A stretch of 64,000 nucleotides of DNA, taken from NCBI RefSeq assembly GCF_008831285.2, contig NC_045147.1:3000001-3064000 (forward strand), written 5' to 3'. Below, one piece after another: positions 1-24,284 of this stretch (positions are counted from its first letter, which is position 1; each line of letters opens with the position of its first letter). The position numbers were made by a program, and so were the translations under genes. The DNA comes from Nymphaea colorata. Lineage: Eukaryota; Streptophyta; Magnoliopsida; Nymphaeales; Nymphaeaceae. The notes under the pieces are model-generated. The model did no database searches. It was not told where the DNA came from and saw nothing but the letters and a program-made list of their open reading frames with translations.

Positions 1-9964
<9,964 letters not shown>

Positions 9965-9974
9965 ACCTTTCCTG

Positions 9975-10010
<36 letters not shown>

Positions 10011-10330
10011 GATTTTGTTGATCTGCTAAGGGATTCAGCTAAAGGGATCAGCTAGCCGTCTGGCTTCCATCACAGAGAGAGAGAGAGAGAGAGAGAAAGA
10101 CACAGAGGAGTGATTTCTCGTGCCCTTGCTTAGGTAATTGGGTTTTGTCCGCCTCCAGAAAAGAGATGACATCAACTATCAAACGACGTTCCCCGAGAGG
10201 GAAACTAATCTGATAGAGTTCGGAGTTGGAACTCGCCTGATCTGATAGAGTTCGGAGTTGGAACTCGCCTGATCTGATAGAGTTCGGAGTTGGAACTCGC
10301 CTGATATTTAGGTCGCAATTCACAAGACGA
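9965..10330 (-). promoter_or_regulatory. 5' leader and proximal promoter of TADA
   Basis: The region upstream of the TADA start holds a (CT)n run at about 9975-10002 and a (GA)n run at 10073-10096. In the transcript these would read (TC)n then (GA)n, ending about ten bases before the ATG. A pair of complementary dinucleotide runs could fold on itself. No TATA box is assigned. An AGGTATGT donor-like string spans the start codon, so a 5' UTR splice event cannot be excluded. Confidence 0.45.
10210..10305. repeat. Three perfect 32-bp tandem repeats upstream of TADA
   Basis: The 32-bp unit beginning CTGATAGAGTTCGGAGTTGG occurs three times back to back at 10210-10241, 10242-10273 and 10274-10305 without a mismatch that I can find. 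It lies about 250-340 bp upstream of the TADA start codon. Confidence 0.95.
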
Positions 10331-12390
10331 GGTTAATCGAGTATCGAACTACCCCGATAACGTATGACTACGGAATTACGAAAGCAGCTATACATTGAAA
10401 TTTTGCTTTTCTCTTTGGCAAGATAACAGTACGAATCTGCTCACAAGAAGGAACTAAACTGTGACCACTGAATTATCTTTTATATGTGGTAATCTTCAGT
10501 TATTTTTTACAATTTATTTTTTTATATGGAGTACTTGGTTTCTTAGGATCTTGAATCATGACACGGAGGGGAGTTTTCACAAGTATTTAAAGATCAAGAC
10601 TCGAGATATTGCTAAATACTTCAGCCTCAAAAGTCATATTTTATTAAAAAAGTATTCAATAATTTATTTTGAAAAATAGACTCTCTACAGTGTTACATTT
10701 GTGGAAAAAATATTCCAAGCTTTCACAAATTTCATTTTTCTTCTGCCAATCTTCACAGTCTAGTTTCTTATACTCGACGTGGAGATTGGAGACCGTCATT
10801 AAAATGAAGAAAGGAATGGAGAATCAAGATCGCAAATCTATTTTAAAATGCAAGTTTGGCAGACTAGATGATGCATTCATACACAAGTAGATTTTGTATT
10901 ATTTCACTTCTCCAAGTATTTGAGCCCCATACCTCAATCCCACAGTTTCAAAGGGTAGGATTTAATATTGTGTGTGTTGAAAGCTGAAACACGGTATGTT
11001 TGTTTACCTGGGATCCCAAGCTCAGAAGACATGAGGCCCCACGCCCTCCTGTCAGACCTCGAAGGTGAGATTTATAATGCAGATCTGAAATCTACAGTCA
11101 ACAAATCCACCGTTTGTTTAAACAGTGGATCCCCACCTTTTGTTTAGAAAGTGCGTCCTATACAAGCCGTGTCGTGGAAAAAAAGTATTCCATCTAGTTT
11201 TTATCTTTTCTCCATTTTCAAGGATATTAGACCTGATTTTGGATGTTGCCCCTAATGAAGTTCAAACTTGCACATGGGCAATTCCCTTTGGATTGACACC
11301 TTAGACAAAAGACCGATCGTCTACTAACCTTTTACTCGGTTTTAAATCTGAGACAAAAGGTTGGGGATGTCCCTTTTCCTTTCAAAATTTCTATTCATCC
11401 AAAGGGTGAAGCAGAAATTATAGAAAAGGTTAAAATATGAGTGAGCGTCAAGTGTTTGAAAGAGCTCCATATGGCAGGGATGAAGTGTCCCAAAAACATA
11501 TTTGCCACAAGCCGTTTCGGCCTTTCACAATTCACAAACGCCACTATGTCCACAAAGTCCAAGAAAATATTGAGGTCTAAGTAGAGACCATCCAGGCAAT
11601 GATCTGCTTTACATCGGGAAGTCAGATGCATGCTTATTGGACCTGAACTAAATGCTTAATGCCTAATGGGTAGGGAAGCAAAGTGGGGGAAAGGCCTTCA
11701 TGTTGAGCATAAACAATGAAAAACGAAATGGCATAAAAGTTAATTATAATAAATTATTCTCGTTTGGTTTCATTTAGTAAGTTTTATAAAAGAGGGTAAA
11801 AAGGAAACAGACATCTAATGTTAGTTTTTCTTAAAAGGACGTATAAATTTCAAAATTCACGAGTCACAATGATCTGAACGAGTCACCAAGATCTAGTCTA
11901 ACCATATCCATGTCAGTACCAAATCACTTTTTACAGAAATAAATTTACATGTAATAAGCAATTTTTAAGAAAGAACTGAATTCCAATGTTAAAAAATATT
12001 TCAAAGGTTTTTGTTTTTATTTTCTTAATTTTTTTAATTACAGTTTTGATTACTAGCACCATTACTGAAATTAAGTAACTCATACATAATTATCATGTAA
12101 TCTTAGTGAGGAAGAGGAAAACCGAAATTTTAGTTGATAACAATTGTTTGGTCACTTGGGAAGCCGAAATAAAACAACATTGTATAACATACTTTCAAAA
12201 TTATCACATAAGAATTTTTCAGTTCTCTGAAGTGAAAAAAAAGCAAGAGGCCTTACATGATGCCCTCTTCTTTGATAATTAATTCACCGAATTATTTGTT
12301 ACCTTATTGGAAAAAGAGAAACATACATCAAGTGACCCAAAGGTGAACAGATTAATAAATGAATAAATTCTCTGTATAACCTTCGTCATT
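10331..12390. other. Intergenic, no gene seen
   Basis: AT-rich sequence with only short open frames. The longest (minus, 11395-11631, 78 codons) has no recognisable domain and no splice context. I see no repeat ends or RNA gene here. Confidence 0.5.
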
Positions 12391-12392
12391 TG

Positions 12393-12549
12393 TTATCTTC
12401 CAATATGCAACTCTCTGTACTTGAGAGTTTCACGGTCAGAGACGCCTAGAGCCGCAGATCTTATTCCCTGTTCCAGCAAAGGATTGTTAGTGACCATTCT
12501 TGAACAACGTCTCATGGCAAAGCATAGATCGCCACATGCTCCCGATTAC
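12393..12549 (-). other. Exon-like island, possible 3' exon of an unidentified transcript
   Basis: On the minus strand a plausible acceptor (TTGATTGTAG, ending at 12550) is followed by an open frame of about 47 codons ending in TAA at 12393-12395. It includes ACGDLCFAMRRCSRMV and SDRETLKYRELHIGR. Directly after the acceptor this frame contains a TAA, so a coding use would need a slightly later acceptor. I do not recognise the product. It could also be an untranslated exon of the PPR gene upstream. Confidence 0.25.
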
Positions 12550-15280
12550 CTACAATCAAGTAAATTCAACAGATAAGAGAAACAGGCAGTGACGGCCACT
12601 TTGGTCGATGTCTAATTCACATAGATACTGTATGTCCTACAGTTTTCTTCCTTTCTCTGTCACTTCATGACTAAAGAAATATTGGAGGAAAAGTTGTGCA
12701 GTTCTTGCAATGTGAAGAAAGAAATGACAGCATAAAACCATGGAGTAATAAGGTACCATAAAACGAAGAACTAAAAGCAACAAAAAAAAAAAAAAAATCT
12801 GTTATTCTGCTCCTAACTACTAAGCAGTTGGAACCCTACAAAGGACATCACAGATGCTAGATTACCGATTTGGACTTTCTGACTAAAGGCTCTGAGAAAC
12901 TTCTATGTGATACTAATTGAGCTCCAAATACTAGAATGTTTTGTGACGCAGGCCCTGATAAAAGCAGAAAAAGAACATCATATGAGCACGCATGTGTCCA
13001 CAACTTATGTATGTGTGCGTCTGCAGAGAGAGAGAGACAGAGAGACAGAGAGAAGCGTGAAAAGTTGGAAGGCTCCTTTGAAGATTGTGAATTTTCAAGC
13101 ACCATGGCTCAAAAGGTTATCAAGTGTAGCACAAGATCTGATACTGAAAAGATGATTCTGTTACTACATTAACAAAGGACAAAACTGAATGGCCCAAGCA
13201 AGAAATATACAATTACACGAATGGAAAATGGAAGTAGTTCAATGGTTTATAAGATGAGGGAGGAACCCGAGTAAAAAAATTTTATACATTTACCCACAGA
13301 AAATATGTATAAACAGTGCTTCTAAATAATATTTCAAGAAATAAACATCCAATCCACCAGAGCCTTATCAGGAAACAAGAAGCTGAACTCTATCAAGAAA
13401 TGGGAACCGGATCCAATATATATGAATCAAACGGAAACAAAATCGAGAGAACCATAGTAATTAATAAAGAACATTTAAAAAAGAAATTAACAACTAATAG
13501 AAAGTCAATAAAATGTTTACATAAAAATTGCCATGCTTAATCCATTTGTTAAGAGGACCCCTTTAGTTTCCCGGTCATATTTTTTTCAAGAATTTAAACA
13601 ACTTTCTCACCAACTTGTCCTAAACCACGTCTACTAACCTTCACTAAGGCAGAAGGGAAAATTAGAAACTCCAATAATTGAAGAAATCTCATATTTGTCA
13701 TGTCAACAAGTCAATCTGCACACGAACCATTTTTGCCTTCATTAAACTTGCATACTGCCTCAGCAGCCATAATTTTGTGTAGGAAATCAATGTGGTACAA
13801 ATGTCCCATAATATCTATATCTAACTAGTGACCTTATGCCTACAAGGCTATAACCATAAGATGCACACGTCTGCATATTGGTTAGCTGCCGGTGAAAGTG
13901 AACAAAGATCCAGGGAAGCTTAAGTATACACTGAACGTGATTTTTCTTTCTGATTGATAAGGGAACCATCCAAAGTCTGAAACTATTAATGGGCCCTGAG
14001 TCACATGCACAGCAGATTTTTTTTCCCATTTTGTGTTGACATGCCGATACAGCAACACTAGCATGGGAAAACATCACGGTATGTTTTAGATTGGGTTCTG
14101 GGTCAGACCCAATCCAAAACACACTAAACTCTTCTTCCTTTTAACAAAATGCATGGATTTTCATAGGATTACATATATATATTTTAGATTGGGTTCTGGG
14201 TCAGACCCAATCCAAAACACACTAAACTCTTCTTCCTTTTAACAAAATGCATGGATTTTCATAGGATTACATATATATATATACACACACACACACCAGA
14301 ACACAGATTTATCCACGTAGAAGAGCATCCAATTGAAAATTGAACAATAGCTACTAAATCTACAGGGTATCTCAGTTAAATACTAGGTTTAACCGTTTAA
14401 GCGCAACAAAACTATTGAATTGTTTTGTATTGTAGATAAAATCTGCCGTCCAACTTCCTCAACATGGAAACCATTGTCATGGAAAAAAGTGTCAACCCAA
14501 CTCCTTAACCAAGAGAGTGACTTGCGCACAATCGAGCTCATCAATATGTAGAAATAATAAATCTAGTGGAACTATTTTGCTCCTAAATATGAACAGTGGA
14601 CACAAAACCTATGTTAGTCAGAGCAAAATCCAACAGCGATAGCCGATAAGGGTGCTGTGTTATTGCTGCAAATCTTTATGTGGAGCATGTAATCATGAAA
14701 CTGATACAGTACCTTGCGTAACATCTATGCAACGGCAGCCCATGCAGTACTGTATAACTAGAGAATTCCCGGTATTCTCCCTATGCTGTCACTAAATATC
14801 CACATCTCTTTTTTCTTTCCTTCATTTTTTTTCTTCTTTCACAATGCATCTTCATTGAGTACTCCATGAATTCACAGTTGCTCCACAAATCATCGTCAGC
14901 TGAAAGCTGACTCTCAAGATACACGAAATTTTTGTGTTCACACTTCACAGGAATTGAGCTTCGTCATGCCTGCACACAATGCTCAAGGATTCATCAACAT
15001 GTCATGGGATAAGGTACTCACAATTCAATGTTTTCCAGGTAAGTTCTTGTGGAAAATATTTTGAATAAGGTGCATTTTTAACTTTAACACTTAACAGATA
15101 CACTCCTGTCAATGATCGCTAAAATTTAGGTCTAAGCAAACACCTAAAAGAGTAGGATCCCTATTACTGGGGATTGTGCAAACATGCTTTGGTTTCTTTT
15201 TTACTTTCTTCTTTTCTTTTTCCACCTACGACTGCACAGCTTTCAAATATAGTTGTATATTTGCAGGTTATCACATGTGT

Positions 15281-15313
<33 letters not shown>

Positions 15314-16218
15314 TGATGGGGAAACACATCCAGATCTTCTTAAAGTTGCTTGGATATGCAGGTGGCCACGGCTGAATTGAATTCTATCATGATAAATTCT
15401 TTCATCTTCTTTAGTCATTTCAAAGTAATCAGATACTTATACCTCCTTCCCACTTTGAAGCAGAGTTTGTGACTCGAGTTGATGTCTCTAGGAATTTTCT
15501 AAGTTTCACAGGCACTGACAGACAACTTCAAAACAAACATCCACTCCAGCATAAGTAGTATCCAGTTTTCTGAGTTTTTTGGTGAGATTTTCCCGAGAAA
15601 AACAATTTTGCCAAAAAAATACCCGAGAAAAATCTCACTGTTAAAAAACCAAGAATGTTATTCGTGACATTGGTTATATCCGCAATTCCTCAGTAGTCCC
15701 GTCAAACAGTTGTATCACCAAATTAAACCCACATACTAACTTACTACTTGGTTCAAGAGCAAGCTACTTACAATGTTATCTTTGTTCCATAAAGTAACCA
15801 TGATAGATCATTTAACCAACGATTTACCATCTTCTGGTCAAGCAACGATTTATGAAAACCTTTGATTCATATCGACTATGGTGTCTCAGTAGTAGCTAAT
15901 AGCTTAGTTAAGCATTTATGTTTTAGCAGTTTGTCAAAGTAGAAGGCATTATTATAGCAGCTCAATTTCCAAGTTCTCTTTATCAAAATCTAAATTCATT
16001 GATGAACATGAGAAAAATATCTATGCATCTATTATAATTTACATTCTGAAGATAACCCTATTTTCTCATGTTAATCGTGCATGCTATTATTTACATGAGA
16101 ATACTTTCTTCATCTTCATTTCAGGTCTATCAAAATTATCAAACAAAAGGGAGTATTTTCACAAGAGTGAGAAGAACAAAGCTAAGATAACTAGAACGAA
16201 TCATTTGGCAAACTATAC
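12550..16218. other. Intergenic or long 3' UTR intron region
   Basis: Contents seen are an A run near 12781, a GA-rich stretch near 13025, the 98-bp tandem repeat at 14084-14279, and a (GT)n(GA)n run at about 15283-15315. Near 15420-15505 on the minus strand there is another exon-like segment (acceptor CTGTCAG, donor GGAG|GTATAAGT). It is open in only one frame, which does not join in phase to the segment at 16219-16333. No protein-coding gene is supported. Confidence 0.4.
14084..14279. repeat. Two 98-bp tandem copies
   Basis: The segment starting TTTTAGATTGGGTTCTGGGT at 14084 is repeated from 14182, apparently identical through CATAGGATTACATATATATA. Each copy contains an imperfect palindrome (GATTGGGT ... 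ACCCAATC). Confidence 0.93.
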
Positions 16219-16333
16219 CTCCACAAAGTTGAACAATGCCAACGGTCCTGAAGCAGCATGCAATTGGTTATCAATCTCCAACCTAATTGCCTTTGAGCAT
16301 CCGGATACCGTAAGGATGATCTTCTCGTACTTT
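16219..16333 (-). other. Exon-like island downstream of the PPR gene, probably untranslated
   Basis: A 115-base minus-strand segment sits between a good acceptor (TGGTGCTTGCAG) and a good donor (GTGGAG|GTATAG). Two of its three frames are open, but neither continues in phase into the next exon-like segment at about 15505. It may be a 3' UTR exon of the PPR transcript; spliced cDNA would settle this. Confidence 0.3.
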
Positions 16334-16997
16334 CTGCAAGCACCACCATTCACGGTTAATGTAAGTGAAGAAACACCTCAGAAGAGACGAATAAAAATCA
16401 AGGATTAAACATCTCCAATGATGAACAATGGAGATAATGGAGATTCGTCCTTACTACACTACAATTGATTTGAAATATCTCATTTCCCACGAGCAAACAA
16501 TGGAAAGATTGACATTTTATACGTCTAGTACAAAGTGAAAACAAAGAAAATAAGAGGCAAACCCGGAGATCCTCAATCCGTCAGACTATGTTACTGGTTT
16601 TCAGAACCAAACAATCTGCAAAAGAATGAAAATAATTATATACAGAGAAGTAAACCATCAAAAGAACTTACTCGTCAGCAGATGATGTTCATAAACGAAA
16701 ACCCTTCACGGACTACTTGTCTCATTTGCCAAATAAATAAGTAGAGTGCCGATGATCTTCACCTCCAAATAGCTATCTGCGTTGCAAGTTTCAGCAAAAT
16801 CCTTCTACAGTTATTGCTTCTATTACAACGTCAATCATTAACATGAAAACATCTTCAAGATCGATTCCGCAGAACAGTCAAAATGATCTCAAATCTCCAG
16901 ACAACCTCCACAGAACCATATGAATGATGAAAGCTACCAAAGGATGCAAAGCATCAAATTCTAGACTTCTCTGGGATTAGCAGCAAAGAGTGCACCT

Positions 16998-18203
16998 TCA
17001 TTTTGCTCCATATCTAGTCAAGTACGTTTGAAAAGCTTTGAGTTCTTGCACAGAATAAGAAGGAGCCCTTTTTCTCACCATCTCTATGATCTCCTTCACC
17101 CTTTCACCATTCTCAGGGTCACTCGCAAGCCCATCCAATAGTTTATAAATCGTATTCACATTAGGAAACCAGTTTCTGGCCATGCTCTCCTTACACAGCG
17201 TAAACGCCAACCCTAATTCTCCACCTTCGCCGCAGAGGTAGTGAATCATCGTCTGGTAGATCCTCGAATTAGGCTTGTAACCGAAGTTCGCCATCCCAAA
17301 AAAGTACTTCTTCGCCATTTCGAGATTGCCCACGACGCAGAAACCCTTGATGATCAAATTATACGTCGCGTCATCGGGCCTTAGCCCCATGGATACCATC
17401 TTCCTCATCATATTCCTCGCTTGCCAATTCTTCCTCCTGTTAATGAGATACTGGATCCTCACGTTGAAAGTAGCCACATTGGGTCTCACTCCCTTAATCA
17501 CCATCCTGTTCCAAATCGCATCGGCCATTTTGCCATTGCCGCTCTTGTAGAAAGCAGAGAGAAGAGTGGTGTAAGAGACGACATCGGGGGAGAGTTCGGC
17601 GTGCTTCTCCATATCCGCCAAGAGGAGGAAGGCGGAATCCAGGGCGCCCATGTCGCAGAGGGCCTTGATAAGGATGTTATAAGAGAAGAGATCAGGGGAG
17701 AGGCCGAGGGAGGAAGGCACCTCGTAGAAGAACATCAGGAGATCGTCGAAGCGGCGGCAGAGTGCGAGCGCGGTAAGCGTGGCGTTGAAGGATTTAGTGG
17801 GTGGCGGGGAGGGGAGGCGGCGGAAGGCGCGAAGAGCGTGGTCAGGCATGCCGGCGTGGCCGTAGAGGAGAATAAGGCGGGCTAGGAAGGCCTGCCGCCG
17901 CCGGCAGTGAGGGAGAGTTGCCTGATCCTCCAATAGGCGCTCCACGAGGTCAAAGCGGCGGGCGCCGGCAAGGCGTGAGACGGCGTCCTGGTAAGCGAAG
18001 CGGTTCTCGAGGAGAACTCGATTGTGAGTGTTGGCCTTGAAGAGCAGGTAGAGCTTCTCCGGGTCGCGCTCCTGCTTCACCCTCTCCAATATGTGCTGCT
18101 GCTTCTGGAGACTCGATGCGGCGGCGGTACCGGTGCCAGCGACGGTGGTGGTGGTCGTTGTGCAAAGTGTTCGGGCGGTGCGCAGGGAGAGGAACACGGA
18201 CAT
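16998..18203 (-). CDS. Mitochondrial pentatricopeptide repeat protein, At1g80150-like
   Basis: A single-exon gene of 401 residues. The preferred start is the second Met of the open frame (18203, MSVFLSLRTARTL), which gives a basic, hydroxylated N-terminus typical of mitochondrial import. The longer frame would start at 18245. After a Thr/Ala-rich linker comes RDPEKLYLLFKAN and NRFAYQDAVSRLAGARRFD, strongly like Arabidopsis At1g80150. Next follow about seven to eight PPR motifs (SFNATLTALALCRRFDD, FSYNILIKALCDMGALDSAF, VVSYTTLLSAFYKSG, ATFNVRIQYLINRRKNW, ATYNLIIKGFCVVGNLEMA, IYQTMIHYLCGEGGELGLA). It is a P-class PPR: no E or DYW editing domain is present. Such proteins bind organelle RNA, but the target of this one is not known to me. 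Codon use is GC-rich compared with the flanking DNA. The gene is intact. Confidence 0.92.
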   Translation of the reverse strand: MSVFLSLRTARTLCTTTTTTVAGTGTAAASSLQKQQHILERVKQERDPEKLYLLFKANTHNRVLLENRFAYQDAVSRLAGARRFDLVERLLEDQATLPHCRRRQAFLARLILLYGHAGMPDHALRAFRRLPSPPPTKSFNATLTALALCRRFDDLLMFFYEVPSSLGLSPDLFSYNILIKALCDMGALDSAFLLLADMEKHAELSPDVVSYTTLLSAFYKSGNGKMADAIWNRMVIKGVRPNVATFNVRIQYLINRRKNWQARNMMRKMVSMGLRPDDATYNLIIKGFCVVGNLEMAKKYFFGMANFGYKPNSRIYQTMIHYLCGEGGELGLAFTLCKESMARNWFPNVNTIYKLLDGLASDPENGERVKEIIEMVRKRAPSYSVQELKAFQTYLTRYGAK

Positions 18204-18722
18204 CGTTTCCCCAGCACCACGAACGCACCACCTTCCCCCCCGCACAGTTTTAAGAAGAGGAGTCGAGTCCGACAGGGGAAGAGAGAGACAGAGTGTGTGA
18301 GTGACCGAGGGACCTAGGTATCGAGATCATCAGGAAGTTGTAGGTTGACTAGCTAGTGTACTTGAGAAACAAGTAACTTAATTCATCTGCTGCCACGTCG
18401 AAGTTTGTGAGATCTATGTTCTATGTTGTATGAAAATTTTTAAATATATTTTATTATGGCTATATTGTTGTATCACAACTTTTTTCACACTGTTTATTTA
18501 AGAGTTTATATTTACCGGCTCATAATTTTTTCCGCAATATTATAATTTGGGCATTCCCAAAAGTTAATGTATAATTGGTTCCTACAACATAGTCCTTTTG
18601 GATTTTTTTTTTTTACTTTAGAACAAGGTATTTTGCTTTAAAAATATGCAAGAAAAGAAAGCAAATCTTTGATACATTTGTCATGAAACATTGAAGCAAA
18701 TAGTTTCAAATGCTCATCCGTT
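18204..18722. promoter_or_regulatory. PPR upstream region
   Basis: Minus-strand 5' flank of the PPR gene. A GA-rich stretch (about 18275-18300) may belong to the leader; beyond it the sequence turns AT-rich. No specific motif is assigned. Confidence 0.3.
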
Positions 18723-18769
18723 TTGATCCACAAAAGTAGTGAGTTTGAGCTTACAAGTCTTCACGCATC

Positions 18770-20460
18770 CTGGCAACCAACAACGCCAATTTTACCTGAA
18801 TCACGTTTAGAGAATTTTGACTGGGCCCAGCTTGCGGTCTCCTTCAATGGGTTGTGTGGCGAATTTTTTTGTCTCGGTCGCGGCCTCCGACAGGGTTGTC
18901 CGCTATCACCTTTGCTTTTCAACTTAGTTGCCGAGTACTTTTCTGCCTTATTTCGTCACACGATTGTCGTTTGTTTCATCACTCCACATTCACTACCTCA
19001 CTTGCAGGCCTTCTCCACCCTCCAATATGCATACGATTTTCTCTTGTTTGGCACTGCTTCTCGCCAACAGATTGTGAGAACTTGGCTCATCCTTCGAGTT
19101 TTTGAGCTCGTCTCTGGTCTTTCTATTAATTCCTCGAAGTGTCACCTTTCTCTCATTCACGTGGATCCGGCTACGGTGCTTCTTGCGGAAGCTTGTTTTG
19201 GGTGTAAGGCTGTTGGCTTGCCCATGGACTACTTGGGTCTTCAGATTACATTATTGCCTCCTACGCCCTCCTTTTGGGATGGTGTGGAGAAGAAGCTATC
19301 GGATCGCCTCCATTGTTGGCAGGAAAAGCTGCTTTCCCTGCCAGGACGTATTACCCTTGCTAAGCACTGCCTTACATCTATCCCGCTTCATGTCTTGGCG
19401 GTCTTTCGACCTCCTGCAGTTGTACTGAGAAGGTTTGACAAGATCATTCGTAATTTTATTTGGGATGGTGATCGCCCTTCGGATTGTCTTGCACCTTAGG
19501 ATATGGTTGCCCTTCCGCGTCTTCTTGGGGGTGCTGGGATTACCAACCTTAATCGGGCGTGTGAGTCCTCTTTATGTTCTTGGTGATAGTGTTTGGCAAC
19601 TGAGTTTTCTCTCATCTCCCTTTTCATTTGTTCCAAATATGACATGTCTTCCCCTAGTGATTGGAATATTTTCATCTCTCACACTTCTCCTTCACACTTT
19701 TGGAGCGGTGTGCTTTTTGCCCTTCCTCTTTTTCTCCGCCTTGCTGACCTCCCACCGCTCGCCCCCCCTTCCTGGCCTCTTTCGTCTTCCCGTGAATTCA
19801 CTTTTTCTTCTTGTTACCTGACCTTCTTTGGTTTTTCCATTGCGTCGCTTCCACCCCGGTCTCTTTGGTTCCCTGGTCCCTCTCCTCGTGCCGTTGTTTT
19901 TGCCTAGCTTCTTCTTGTTGGTCACATCAATACTTTTGACCACCTACAGCGTCTTGGTATTAGTTTAGCTAACCAATGTCTCATCTGTCTCGCCGCGGCT
20001 GAGTCTTGGGTTCACCTTTTTACCTCTTGTCCTTTCTTGTATATTGTCCTTACCTCTGCATGGTCTTTCTTCGTTAACAAACTCTCAAACCCACCATCCA
20101 TTCGCCTTTTTTTCCTCTTTTGTCCTTCTTCTCACCTGTCTTTTACCTGGGGTCGTGTTTGGAGGTTGTGGCTCATTTCTTCTTAGTGGTGCATTTGGGA
20201 AGAGCGCAACAATAGGGTATTCAGGGACACCTTCTCATCGTCGGAGTCTGTGGCACGCCTTGTGCAGGGAGATGTTCACTTTGCTATTCGGCTACGACGC
20301 CGTCCTTCGTCTACTGCTGGGTGACTCTGCTGTTCCGTCTATCCACTCTCTCTCCACCTCTCTTATCACGTTTTATTGTGATACTAACTTGTATATTCTC
20401 TTCTTATATTTTGTTTCTGCGGTTTGCTTATGTACCCTTCTTGTCCCCAAATTTTGTTAT
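18770..20460 (+). mobile_element. 5'-truncated LINE (non-LTR) reverse transcriptase relic
   Basis: The open frame 18723-19499 carries plant LINE RT motifs in order: GLRQGCPLSPLLFNLV, an altered catalytic box (QYAYDFLLFG, where FADD is expected), GLSINSSKC, YLGLQI, SDRLHCWQEKLLSLPGR, and IRNFIWDG. Downstream the frame is broken, but the C-terminal zinc-binding region is still readable near 20190-20280 as [11 protein letters not shown]. The 5' half of the element (endonuclease) is absent. The copy ends close to a long (CT)n(AT)n run. The loss of the first catalytic Asp and the stops make it inactive. Confidence 0.85.
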
Positions 20461-20478
20461 ATATTTTCATTTTATCGG

Positions 20479-23180
<2,702 letters not shown>

Positions 23181-23184
23181 TAGT

Positions 23185-23708
23185 TTACCTCGAATCAAAC
23201 AGCAACATTCTGGTTGGGGGGATCGAATTTGGTTCTGACCTCCGGTGATCAGCGAATCCTGTTCTTTCTGGCAGTTGATCCCAAGGGTCCTCATGGATTC
23301 TTCCTCTGCCGCTCATGTTCCCCGACTTGAGATCTGCAAACGTTCTTGTTTCTGGAATTTGGTGCCGTGGCCCCTCATCAAGCCCTTCACAGACGACCTT
23401 CCCATCGTCGCCTCTGTAGCAGACAATTCCGTTCTCTTGATCTTCGTATATCTGTACAGTCGGTGAATCGATCATCCGAGAAGGACAGGCCAGAAATTCA
23501 TCAAAGTTATAATGGATTCTACATTTTGGCAGGGGCTAAAACAAAATCTGAAGATGCCAACCTTGTTTTCTGCGATCAATCTGATATTGAAGTTGTAAAT
23601 TCTTTTGGGTGTAACATCCTTGCTCTGAACCATGACGACTCTGCTCACAGCCTTCTTGGTGGAACTGTTGAAGGGCAGAATCTGGGCATTACAGAAGCTA
23701 GAAGCCAT
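23185..23708 (-). CDS. Small hypothetical protein, possibly plastid-targeted
   Basis: Proposed exons are 23708-23562 and 23451-23185 with a 110-bp GT-AG intron (AACAAG|GTTGGC ... CTGTACAG|ATATAC), giving 137 residues. The N-terminus MASSFCNAQILPFNSSTKK looks like an organelle transit peptide. The second exon is acidic and carries IYEDQENGIVCYRGDDGKVV directly followed by CEGLDEGPR, a stretch that reads like a conserved core. It then has two similar PE-R-(T/G)-FAD motifs (PETRTFADL and PERTGFADH). The intron is inferred because the two open frames overlap in different phases with good sites in between. A further splice near CCGGAG|GTCAGA into a third exon at about 23.1 kb is possible. I do not recognise the family securely and assign no function. 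Confidence 0.5.
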
Positions 23709-24284
23709 GGATGAAACTTCCACAGAAACGACCACAGAACGCAACGAACTGAAGGAAAGTTAGGCAAAGAGCAGCAGCGGAGAACGGTGGGTGGACCTGA
23801 AAATGAAAGTTTGGCAGTTGTTCTCTTCGAGAGATTAGTTCATATACGATGGAAAGTCAATTAGGTCGAACAAAGTATTAATGCATCTGCAACTTTAAGG
23901 ATATTGATTAGAATTAACCATAGGCAGATAAACAAAGCAATCTTGTCTTGCCTGGACAAATAAACAAGCTCCGATTTCTGCAAAATCATTTCAAAGTCAT
24001 TATCAAAAGCTTATCTTCTGGCTGTTGGAAGGACAGCTTTCGTTTTCGCCCCTCTCGGTGTCGTCGGCTTGTGTTTTCATTATTTTACGTTGGCGTCAGC
24101 AGGCCATTAGAATAATTTCTTGCTTTCTCAAGAGATTGTGCTGCTGCCATTGTTGTATTGGAAAAGCACTTGGTGCTGCCCACCTCTCAATTAGGGCCGA
24201 AAACATGGAAATTAAAAATCTCAGGTGATTCTGATATTGAGTTCTCCAACCTTAGGGGTCCTGCATATGCATTGTTTGGAAAGG

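Noticed and set aside
16219..16333. Coding exon reading KYEKIILTVSGCSKAIRLEI
   Set aside because: The frame ends in phase 0 and meets an immediate stop in the next exon-like segment, so coding use is not supported.
17421..17885. A 154-codon plus-strand frame inside the PPR gene
   Set aside because: Antisense shadow of a GC-rich coding exon.
18204..18245. Upstream start for the PPR protein
   Set aside because: The 14 extra residues weaken the mitochondrial targeting signal that begins at the Met encoded at 18203.
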